Part shown: positions 55,449 to 62,864 of the stretch, in pieces | Layout of the letters: every line of letters begins with the position of its first letter | Numbering within the stretch: the stretch's first letter is position 1 | NCBI RefSeq assembly: GCF_040362915.1 | Contig: NZ_AP029612.1 | Location: 2,232,001 to 2,296,000, forward strand | Source: Sediminibacterium sp. KACHI17 | GTDB taxonomy: Bacteria > Bacteroidota > Bacteroidia > Chitinophagales > Chitinophagaceae | Reading direction: 5' to 3' | Length of the DNA: 64,000 nucleotides | The notes under the pieces: model-generated | The model's database searches: none | Told to the model about the DNA's origin: nothing | The model's input: only the letters and a program-made list of their open reading frames with translations | Program-made: the position numbers and the translations under genes

Positions 55449-56708
55449 TTATAGCTGTTTTTGTTTGGCATTAAAATACCAGGCCGCATATACTGTAATT
55501 CCTACGCCTACTACAGATAATATCATCACACTATTTGAAAAGAATTGAACCCAGTTCAATTGTACTTTGAAAATTTCTTTGCTTAATAATACAGTCACAC
55601 TGCCCAGGTATCCGAATGAATCAGCGAGATAGATCAGGAAACCGACATTTCCTGTAAACCGAAATGCAGCGATCATTCTTTCAAAAAATACAGAGTTGAA
55701 AGGTATATATACCATGTAGAGACCCAGTCCCACCAATGTCATCCACCAGATCGGTGCTACAAGTCCTTTGGTAAACAAGTACGTACTCACGCCTGCAACC
55801 ACAAATCCAATCGCAATGAACAAGTGAGCGATCATCAATGCTTTGAAACTATTTTTGATGATGACCATGCTGCCGATGAGTGCAAGAATAACCAGTGTAA
55901 TCGGTGTTTCTGTTTTAGAAAAAATAGCAGGTTGATTTAGATACCCCATTTCCTTCCACATATCAGCACTGAAATTGTCTCTGATATCGCGAAAGATGGT
56001 TGCAAAACCATAAATAAAGATACAGGCAATGATACCGGGTAAGAAAGAGCGAACAAAAGCTTTGCGCTGTTCAGCACTCATGGGTGTTCGGTTCATACGT
56101 GCGGCTTCATCTTCAGCATCTGGTGCAGGTATGCGTTCCATGAGATAGATGAACAATAATAAAGGCAATGCAAACACCAATCCCGTGCAAAAAGGCACCC
56201 AAAATTCTGTGACGCCCAATTGAATCAACCATCCTCCCACCGATTTCACAAAACCTGACGAGAAGATAAAACTCACTGCAAGTGCAGCACCAATAAAATC
56301 AGTACTTCTTCTTCCTTCTACATAAGAGAAAACCACGCCCCATAACATACCCAAGGGAAAACCATTGATGAAAAGAAAGACAATATTATAGGGAGCGGGT
56401 ATCAGCGCAAAACAAAGCCATGCCATCCATGCAATACCCACTAGAAGGAGAATGATCTTATTTCTTCCAAAACGTTTTAATTCGGAAATGAATTTGATAC
56501 CATAAAACTTAGCCATCAGATACCCCATCATCTGACTAAGTACCAACACTGTTTTATAACTCAAAGAACCCACAGTCATTCCATCAAATGTGCAAACGGT
56601 GAATGATTTGCGAAATCCGAATATCATGGTATAGGTAAGAAAAGCTGCAACGGCAGCATAGATTCCTATTTGTATCGGCGAACCTTTGAAAACTGATTTT
56701 GTGTTCAA
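55449..56708 (-). CDS. DUF5690 family membrane protein, MFS-like (TTG start)
   Basis: A 419-aa polytopic protein with about twelve hydrophobic helices (AAVAAFLTYTMIFGFRKSFT, VLVLSQMMGYLMAKFYG, LLLVGIAWMAWLCFALIP and others). It resembles the DUF5690 family, a Major Facilitator-like group. The first expected residues NTKSVFKGSPIQIGIYAAV follow TTG 56708. A TTG at 56738 would add ten residues, and no ATG precedes the first helix. TTG 56708 gives the usual family N-terminus. No substrate is known. Confidence 0.82.
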   Translation of the reverse strand: MNTKSVFKGSPIQIGIYAAVAAFLTYTMIFGFRKSFTVCTFDGMTVGSLSYKTVLVLSQMMGYLMAKFYGIKFISELKRFGRNKIILLLVGIAWMAWLCFALIPAPYNIVFLFINGFPLGMLWGVVFSYVEGRRSTDFIGAALAVSFIFSSGFVKSVGGWLIQLGVTEFWVPFCTGLVFALPLLLFIYLMERIPAPDAEDEAARMNRTPMSAEQRKAFVRSFLPGIIACIFIYGFATIFRDIRDNFSADMWKEMGYLNQPAIFSKTETPITLVILALIGSMVIIKNSFKALMIAHLFIAIGFVVAGVSTYLFTKGLVAPIWWMTLVGLGLYMVYIPFNSVFFERMIAAFRFTGNVGFLIYLADSFGYLGSVTVLLSKEIFKVQLNWVQFFSNSVMILSVVGVGITVYAAWYFNAKQKQL

Positions 56709-56761
56709 GCGTTGGTTGTTTGCAATAAATATAGGCAAACTCCAAACAAAACCTCAGTGCT

Positions 56762-56822
56762 CTTCTGTGTCTTCAGTGGCAATATCTTTTTTGTTGATTG
56801 GTTGCCACTGAAGACACAGAAG
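56762..56822. repeat. Intergenic inverted repeat, CAGTGGCAAT family, perfect copy
   Basis: Arms at 56762-56782 and 56802-56822 are exact 21-bp complements (words CTTCTGTGTCTTCAGTGGCA). The 19-base loop is T-rich. It is the best-preserved copy of the family seen at 5835, 6709 and 13970. Confidence 0.88.
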
Positions 56823-56844
56823 TACACAGGGAAATTGATTATTT

Positions 56845-56900
56845 AAAACTTGCAGCCTGCAGCTTGTCGCTTGCCGCTCTTGACTCAAAGCACGTAGCCT
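56845..56900. repeat. GCAGC/TTGCxGC degenerate repeat words
   Basis: AACTTGCAGCCTGCAGCTTG and following CGCTTGCCGCT words. Related words occur at 62286-62310. It shows no clear secondary structure beyond local pairings. Confidence 0.4.
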
Positions 56901-56974
56901 CCTCACCCAATTATCCATCTAATTTGGCAATCCACCATTAATTGCAGAAATTCCCGATCCCAAAAACCAATGGA

Positions 56975-59900
56975 ATGAGAAAACTACTGTTTGCTGCAAT
57001 GCTACTAGGCACTGCAATTCTTTCTTTTGCCCAACAGGCAGATCTTTCAAAACATTTTAAAAACATGAAACCACGCAATATCGGTCCGGCCGGTATGAGT
57101 GGACGTGTAACTGCGATCGATGCAGTATGGACCAATCCCAACATCATTTATCTCGGAACAGCGAGTGGTGGTGTATGGAAAACTGAAAATGGCGGTGCCA
57201 GCTGGGAATCGATCTTTGATGACCAACCCATATTGAATATTGGTGCTGTTGCCATCACACAAAGCAATCCTAGTGTGGTATGGGCCGGTACCGGTGAAGG
57301 TAATCCCCGTAACTCAATCAGTTTGGGTGGCGGTATTTACAAAAGTATCGATGGTGGTAAGACCTGGAAAATGATGGGACTCGAAAAAACCAGTAACATT
57401 CATCGCATCATCATCGATCCGAATAACCCGGATGTCGTGTATGTAGGTGTGATCGGTAATCCTTTTGCGCCGCATCCTGAACGTGGTGTATATAAAACAA
57501 CCGATGGTGGAGTTACCTGGAATAAGATTCTCTATACCAATGATACTTCGGGTGTAGGTGATATGGTCATGGACCCTGCTAATCCGAATAAATTGTTTGT
57601 GAACATGTACCAGCATCAGCGCACACCCTGGAGCTTACAGGGTGGTGGTAAAGGCAGTGGTTTTTATGTGACTTACGATGGCGGTAAAAACTGGACCAAG
57701 CTGGGCAAAACCAATGGCTTACCGGATGGCGATTATGGCCGTATCGGTATTACCATTGCTCGCAATGATCCAAAGCGAGTATATGCGCTGGTAGAAGCAA
57801 CCAAAAATGGTTTGTATAAAAGTGATGATGGTGGTAATAACTGGGAACTCGTGAATAGCGATGCAGCAGTAGTGACCAATCGTGCGTTTTATTTTCAGGA
57901 CATAGCGGTGGATCCTACGAATGAAAATAGATTGTACAATATCAATCAGATCATCACCGTGAGTGAAGATGCAGGCAAAACTTTCAAGACGGTGATTCCT
58001 TATGCAGGTATTCACCCTGATCACCATGCCTTCTGGATCCATCCGAAAGATGGCAACTTCATCATTGATGGTAATGACGGCGGTATCGCAATTACACGCG
58101 ATCGCGGAAAGAACTGGCAGTTTGATGAAAAATTACCACTCGGACAATTCTATCACATCAATGTCGATAATAATATCCCATACAATGTAATGGGAGGTTT
58201 ACAGGATAATGGTAGCTGGCATGGTCCGGCATATGTATGGAGACAAAGCGGTATCCGTAATGCATTCTGGGAAGGAGTTGGTGGTGGTGATGGTTTTGAT
58301 GTGATGCCTGATCCGGAAGATCCAAACTGGGTGTACAGCATGAGTCAGGGAGGAAGTGTAGGACGTTACAATATTGCAACCGGAGAAAGATGGAGCATTC
58401 GTCCACCAACCACTGCAAGTGGTGTTCGTCAGCGATTCAATTGGAATGCAGCAATCGCACAAGATCCTTTTGATAAGAAGACCATTTATTATGGAAGTCA
58501 GCTAGTGAACATGAGTACAGATAAAGGTGCTTCATGGACACAGATCTCGGGTGATCTGACTACCAATGACAGTGCAAAAATTGATCAAAGCAATAACGGT
58601 GGTTTATCAGTAGACATTACCGGTGCTGAAAACCATTGTACTATTTTGGCCATTGAGCCTTCAGCAAAAGAAAGAGGTGTGATTTGGGTAGGAACCGATG
58701 ATGGTAATGTACAACTCACAAGAGATGGTGGTAAAACCTGGACCAACTTCCGCGGTAAGATCCCCGGAATGCCAACAGGAGCTTGGGTTCCACAGATCCG
58801 CGCATCCAGACACAATGCCGGAGAAGCTTATGTAGTGGTGAATGATTATCGTCGTGGTAATAACAAACCTTATTTATTCCGTACAACTGATTATGGTAAA
58901 ACCTGGACCAATCTGGTGGATGAGAAAAAAGTAACCGGTTATACATTGTGTGTGGTACAAGATCCAACAGAACCAAATTTGATCTTTGTTGGAACAGAGC
59001 AGGGATTATTCATCAGCTTGGATTATGGAACCACTTTCCAGCAATTCAAAAATGGATATCCTTCAGTATCTACTTATGATATGGTGATCCAAGAGAGAGA
59101 AGCGGATCTGGTGATCGCAACTTTTGGTCGTGCATTGTGGATCCTGGATGATATTCGTCCGCTTCGCAAATTAGCGGCTAATAAAGGACAACTCTTCACC
59201 AATAAACTCACAGCTTTTGCATTACCTGATGGTTATCAGGCTAAGCGTAAAAATGCATCGGGTATTGAGTATAGTGTTTGGGGAACTTATGAAGGAGAGA
59301 ACAGAAGATCAGGCGCACCCATTAGTTTCTTCGTCAATAAAACAGCAGCGGATACCGGAAAAAATAAACTCAGTGATACAGTGACCATGCGTATCTATGA
59401 TGCCAACAATGTGTTGGTTCGCACACTGACTGCCAAAGCAGATACAGGCCTTAACCGTTACTACTGGGGTATGGAAGGAAGAGGTGTACGCATTGGCGGC
59501 GGCGGTGGTCGCGGCGGTGGCGCCGGACGCTTTGGTGGTGCAGGCGGTGGAGCTACTGCAGAGCCTCCGGGATTACCAGTAGATCCGGGCACTTACAAAG
59601 TGGTGATGAATTTGGGAAGAAATATCAGTGATAGTACCACGATCGTTGTGAATGATGATCCATATGCACCAACACCAAAGGCAGTGCGTGATGCATTACG
59701 TAAAGCAGTGGATCGTTTGAATCAAAGCTCGATCAGATTGGGTAATCTGAATGAACGTTTCAGCGATGCAGAAGGTATCATGAATAAAGTAGAAACAGCA
59801 TTGCGTGATATGGATGCAAAACAAGCAGACACGATCCGCAAAACCATGAAACCTGTTCGTGAAGAAATACAAGCTATTCGTGAAATGCTGAATGGTAAAC

Positions 59901-60157
59901 CACAAACCAAACAAGGTTATGGTAATATACCACAGGTAACCATCAATGGCTATCTCAACGAAGCGCGCTCAAATGTAACCGGCAAAACAACCATACCGGG
60001 AGAACAAGAGGAAAGGCTGATGAAAACAGCAGAAGATAAAATCTCAGAAGTCATCAGCCGTGCCAACACATTATTCGATACCAAGTGGAAAGCATTCAGA
60101 GCGGTGGCGGATAAGATTGAGTTGAAATTATTTAAGGATTATAAGGCGATAGAGTAA
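56975..60157 (+). CDS. VPS10/BNR-repeat propeller protein, secreted
   Basis: A 1060-aa secreted protein (MRKLLFAAMLLGTAILSFAQ). The N-terminal 750 residues are BNR/sortilin-like blades: ENGGASWESIF, SIDGGKTWKMM, TTDGGVTWNKI, TYDGGKNWTKL, SDDGGNNWELV, TRDGGKTWTNF and TTDYGKTWTNL. A glycine-rich linker (about 837-860) leads to a C-terminal strand domain (DPGTYKVVMNLGRNISDSTT) and helical region (LNERFSDAEGIMNKVETALR). Such proteins are found with glycosyl hydrolase labels, but no catalytic motif is certain here. The start is ATG 56975; a TTG 33 bases upstream is rejected. Confidence 0.87.
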   Translation: MRKLLFAAMLLGTAILSFAQQADLSKHFKNMKPRNIGPAGMSGRVTAIDAVWTNPNIIYLGTASGGVWKTENGGASWESIFDDQPILNIGAVAITQSNPSVVWAGTGEGNPRNSISLGGGIYKSIDGGKTWKMMGLEKTSNIHRIIIDPNNPDVVYVGVIGNPFAPHPERGVYKTTDGGVTWNKILYTNDTSGVGDMVMDPANPNKLFVNMYQHQRTPWSLQGGGKGSGFYVTYDGGKNWTKLGKTNGLPDGDYGRIGITIARNDPKRVYALVEATKNGLYKSDDGGNNWELVNSDAAVVTNRAFYFQDIAVDPTNENRLYNINQIITVSEDAGKTFKTVIPYAGIHPDHHAFWIHPKDGNFIIDGNDGGIAITRDRGKNWQFDEKLPLGQFYHINVDNNIPYNVMGGLQDNGSWHGPAYVWRQSGIRNAFWEGVGGGDGFDVMPDPEDPNWVYSMSQGGSVGRYNIATGERWSIRPPTTASGVRQRFNWNAAIAQDPFDKKTIYYGSQLVNMSTDKGASWTQISGDLTTNDSAKIDQSNNGGLSVDITGAENHCTILAIEPSAKERGVIWVGTDDGNVQLTRDGGKTWTNFRGKIPGMPTGAWVPQIRASRHNAGEAYVVVNDYRRGNNKPYLFRTTDYGKTWTNLVDEKKVTGYTLCVVQDPTEPNLIFVGTEQGLFISLDYGTTFQQFKNGYPSVSTYDMVIQEREADLVIATFGRALWILDDIRPLRKLAANKGQLFTNKLTAFALPDGYQAKRKNASGIEYSVWGTYEGENRRSGAPISFFVNKTAADTGKNKLSDTVTMRIYDANNVLVRTLTAKADTGLNRYYWGMEGRGVRIGGGGGRGGGAGRFGGAGGGATAEPPGLPVDPGTYKVVMNLGRNISDSTTIVVNDDPYAPTPKAVRDALRKAVDRLNQSSIRLGNLNERFSDAEGIMNKVETALRDMDAKQADTIRKTMKPVREEIQAIREMLNGKPQTKQGYGNIPQVTINGYLNEARSNVTGKTTIPGEQEERLMKTAEDKISEVISRANTLFDTKWKAFRAVADKIELKLFKDYKAIE

Positions 60158-60169
60158 ATTTTCTATCAA

Positions 60170-60218
60170 ACCATAAAAGAAAAGAGACAACTAACAGTTG
60201 TCTCTTTTCTTTTATGGT
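60170..60218. repeat. Perfect 23-bp inverted repeat after the VPS10 gene
   Basis: Arms at 60170-60192 and 60196-60218 are exact complements with a 3-base AAC loop. The stem is purine-rich on one side (AAAAGAAAAGAGACAACT). It probably terminates transcription. Confidence 0.85.
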
Positions 60219-60230
60219 ATAGCCTAATCA

Positions 60231-60258
60231 TAAAGCCGCAGATTCGCAGATTTTTTTG
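60231..60258. repeat. AAAGCCGCAGATTCGC half-repeat, 5' side of the HHH gene
   Basis: AAAGCCGCAGATTCGCAGAT followed by T-run matches the left arm of the perfect inverted repeat at 60835-60894. Confidence 0.7.
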
Positions 60259-60345
60259 ATCAATAACTTTGGAAGGTTTTAAATCTTTCCCCAAGATTCT
60301 TCTTAGTAGAAGGTGATAAAAATTATTCACTAACTTTTGCTGCGG

Positions 60346-60810
60346 ATGAAAAATAAAAGAAATATACAACTTCCTTTGACGGAAATAGAGAAAGCTAGTT
60401 TGAGAAAAAACAAAATCAAAATTGCTGATATTCTCGATTTCGCACCTGACGAATTAGAAGTCTTATTAAACGCTACAAATGAACGCGCAAAAGAAATTTA
60501 TGCGTTGGCAGAGTTTCAAACCGTTCCGTCAGTCGGAATAAAGTTTGCTGAAGACCTTGTGTTTTTGGGTTATTATTCACTCAAGGAACTCAAACAAAAA
60601 GACGGCGCCAAACTCACAGACGAATACGAACAAAAAAAAGGCTATTGGATTGATCCTTGCGTTGAAGACCAATTCAGATTAGTCGTGAACTTTGCAAATA
60701 CAAATGACACAAAAAAAACCTGGTGGGACTTTACCGAAGAACGAAAAAAGTTTCGCGATGAAAATGGCTATCCCAAAAACAGACCTGAAAAAGCGTGGTT
60801 TGATCGATAA
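60346..60810 (+). CDS. Helix-hairpin-helix (Cdd1/pathogenicity-locus-like) protein
   Basis: A 154-aa protein with a charged N-terminus (MKNKRNIQLPLTEIEKASLR) and a C-terminal HHH-like segment: FAPDELEVLLNATNERAKEI, FQTVPSVGIKFAEDLVFLGY and YYSLKELKQKDGAKLTDEYE, ending WIDPCVEDQFRLVVNFAN. It matches the Cdd1/pathogenicity-locus family, probable DNA-binding or repair proteins of unclear role. ATG 60346 is used rather than TTG 60337. The gene sits between two copies of one repeat word, and its codon usage looks different from its neighbours. Both are signs of acquisition, but weak. Confidence 0.75.
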   Translation: MKNKRNIQLPLTEIEKASLRKNKIKIADILDFAPDELEVLLNATNERAKEIYALAEFQTVPSVGIKFAEDLVFLGYYSLKELKQKDGAKLTDEYEQKKGYWIDPCVEDQFRLVVNFANTNDTKKTWWDFTEERKKFRDENGYPKNRPEKAWFDR

Positions 60811-60834
60811 CTTTCACAAAGCTTCTTAGCAATA

Positions 60835-60894
60835 GCTAAAGCCGCAGATTCGCTGATTAGTTTGCTTAATAATCAGCGAATCTGCGGCTTTAGC
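60835..60894. repeat. Perfect 25-bp inverted repeat, 3' side of the HHH gene
   Basis: Arms at 60835-60859 and 60870-60894 are exact complements around a 10-base loop. They contain AAAGCCGCAGATTCGC, shared with 60231-60258. Confidence 0.85.
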
Positions 60895-60987
60895 CTTGTC
60901 TTGTCACCTAACCGTCAATTTTCCTTCGATATTTTATATTCATCATTCTACATTCAACATTTCCCCCTCTTCTCCGATTGAAAATCT

Positions 60988-60995
60988 TAATTTTG
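60988..60995 (+). promoter_or_regulatory. TAATTTTG -7 element of the aminotransferase gene
   Basis: TAATTTTG fits TAnnTTTG and lies 22 bases before the ATG. No good -33 TTTG was found at the expected spacing. Confidence 0.4.
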
Positions 60996-61017
60996 CGGCC
61001 GGAACAAAACCAAATGT

Positions 61018-62283
61018 ATGAGTACGCCAAAACTGAGTCATTTAGCAGAAACTTTATCGGGCAGTGAGATCGTGAAATTGGGTAATGCCATCAGTGAGCG
61101 TATTCGTAATGGTGAGAAGATCTACAACCTTACCATCGGTGATTTTGATCCCTCTGTATTTCCTATTCCTGCAGAGTTAGAAGAACTCATCATCGATTCT
61201 TATCGCAACAGAAATACCAGTTATCCTGCAGCAGAAGGTGTGTTGGATCTGCGCAAGTCGGTAGCAACATTCATCAAAGAATGGGAAGGATTGAGTTTTG
61301 AACCCAATGAAATTCAAATAGCAGCCGGTGGTCGCCCATTGATCTATACTTTGTTCAAAGCGATTGTTGACAAAGGTGATAAAGTGATCTATGGTGTTCC
61401 TTCCTGGAATAACAATCACTATACACATTTAACCGATGCAGTGCATTGTGTGGTAGAGTGTACGGCAGAGAATGATTTCATGCCTACGGTAGAAGACATC
61501 AAAAAGAATATCAGCGGTGCTACGCTTATTTGTATTTGCACACCACAGAATCCAACAGGTACTACACTTAAAAAAGAAAGTCTGGAAGCCATCTGTGATC
61601 TGATACTGGAAGAGAATGCAAAAAGAGGTGAGGGTGAAAAGAAGTGTTACCTGATGTTTGATCAGATGTATTGGACCTTGACTTATGGCACTACTGTTCA
61701 TTACAACCCGCTGCACCTTAGACCTGCTATGAAAGACTATACCATTTTCATAGATGGTATCTCTAAAGTATTTGCGGCAACAGGTGTACGTGTGGGATGG
61801 GCATTGGGTCCTAGCACTGTGATCGCTAAAATGAAAGCCATCTTAAGCCATGTTGGAGCATGGGCTCCGATGGCAGAGCAGAAAGCTGTTGCACAATATT
61901 TATTACAGAAAGAAAATATTCAACGCTACCTCACTCAATTCAAGTCAGAAGTAGAGTTTCGTTTAAGAAATATTCATGATGGTTTTATTGCGCTCAAGCA
62001 GAAAGGCTATCCTGTTGATGCCATTGCACCACAAGCGGCCATCTATCTTACTATTAAAATTGATCTTGTAGGTAAAACCACGGCAGACGGTAAAAAACTG
62101 GAAACACAATCTGATGTAACATCTTATATTCTTGCAGAAGCAAAACTGGCGGTAGTACCCTTCTCCGCTTTCGGCGCCGGATCCAACAGTTCATGGTATC
62201 GCTTAAGTGTTGGTACTTGTAAGAAAGAAGAGATTGGAGAGATGTTGGAGAAATTAGAGAGCGCTTTAGGAAAGCTCTTATAA
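61018..62283 (+). CDS. Class I/II pyridoxal-phosphate aminotransferase
   Basis: A 421-aa aminotransferase (fold type I). Blocks seen are EKIYNLTIGDFDPSVFPIPA, SYPAAEGVLDLRKSVA, ICICTPQNPTGTTLKKES, MFDQMYWTLTYG and the PLP lysine region IDGISKVFAATGVRVGWALG. The N-terminal Tyr/Asn residues expected to bind PLP are near NLTIGDFDPS. Amino-acid specificity cannot be told from sequence. It is transcribed alone behind a TAATTTTG element. Confidence 0.93.
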   Translation: MSTPKLSHLAETLSGSEIVKLGNAISERIRNGEKIYNLTIGDFDPSVFPIPAELEELIIDSYRNRNTSYPAAEGVLDLRKSVATFIKEWEGLSFEPNEIQIAAGGRPLIYTLFKAIVDKGDKVIYGVPSWNNNHYTHLTDAVHCVVECTAENDFMPTVEDIKKNISGATLICICTPQNPTGTTLKKESLEAICDLILEENAKRGEGEKKCYLMFDQMYWTLTYGTTVHYNPLHLRPAMKDYTIFIDGISKVFAATGVRVGWALGPSTVIAKMKAILSHVGAWAPMAEQKAVAQYLLQKENIQRYLTQFKSEVEFRLRNIHDGFIALKQKGYPVDAIAPQAAIYLTIKIDLVGKTTADGKKLETQSDVTSYILAEAKLAVVPFSAFGAGSNSSWYRLSVGTCKKEEIGEMLEKLESALGKLL

Positions 62284-62285
62284 GC

Positions 62286-62400
62286 CTTAAGCTTCAGGCT
62301 ACAAGCTGCAAGTTTTTTTAATTAAGCTCCTACTAATTTTGATATTGAATCAAAGGCCTGAATGGTATGATAAATCAAGCCTGATGCCTGAAACTTGTGG
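62286..62400. repeat. Degenerate CTTCAGGCT/TGCAAGC words after the aminotransferase gene
   Basis: AAGCTTCAGGCTACAAGCTG followed by CAAGTTTTTTT and later GATGCCTGAAACTTGTGGG share words with 56845-56900. The region between two genes on opposite strands has no ORF. Confidence 0.4.
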
Positions 62401-62408
62401 GTTACAGC

Positions 62409-62657
62409 TCAATTCAGATTATTCACAAACACAAAGGCCTTCAACCTTCTTTCATGCAGAATACTTTGCATCAGATGGGGTTTGCGGATGATCTTGCGGC
62501 GGTTGATGTCTAGAATTTCGTGAGAGGCGCAGAAATTATTCCAGTTTTCTGCATAGTATAAAAGGGTATTTAACAGGCTTACCTGACGATCTAGTTCAGA
62601 CTGTGTCATGTAATCATTTTTACACAACAGCCAGAGATCACGGTTCATGTCTTTCAT
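62409..62657 (-). CDS. Small conserved-looking hypothetical protein, 82 aa
   Basis: An 82-aa soluble protein: MTQSELDRQVSLLNTLLYYA, NWNNFCASHEILDINRRKII and LMQSILHERRLKAFVFVNNL. It is highly charged and helical, with no recognised family. Its start lies 11 bases past the stop of a tiny lipoprotein gene on the same strand, so both may be one transcript. It could also be a non-coding frame; the tandem position is the main support. Confidence 0.5.
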   Translation of the reverse strand: MKDMNRDLWLLCKNDYMTQSELDRQVSLLNTLLYYAENWNNFCASHEILDINRRKIIRKPHLMQSILHERRLKAFVFVNNLN

Positions 62658-62668
62658 ACCTCAACGGT

Positions 62669-62794
62669 TTAACGAACATTGTTGGGACAATTACAGCCCC
62701 CTCTGCCATTCCTTCCTTTTTGGAATATACCACAGGAACTGGCCATCGTGATAAGTAACAGCAGAACGATTATTTGGTTTATTTTGAGTTTCAT
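62669..62794 (-). CDS. Tiny lipoprotein with a C-terminal CNCP motif
   Basis: A 41-aa predicted lipoprotein: the hydrophobic IIVLLLLITMASSC signal ends at the lipid-attachment cysteine, followed by GIFQKGRNGRGGCNCPNNVR. Short Bacteroidota lipoproteins of the form SCGxFxK-CxCP are common, but their role is unknown. The start is ATG 62794; a longer frame reads a non-homologous leader. It lies 11 bases upstream of the 82-aa gene. Confidence 0.65.
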   Translation of the reverse strand: MKLKINQIIVLLLLITMASSCGIFQKGRNGRGGCNCPNNVR

Positions 62795-62864
62795 ATGATG
62801 ATCTAAAGTACACTTTTCAATCATTTCATGAATCAAACCATTCCAGCTGTCTACCGATTTTAAC

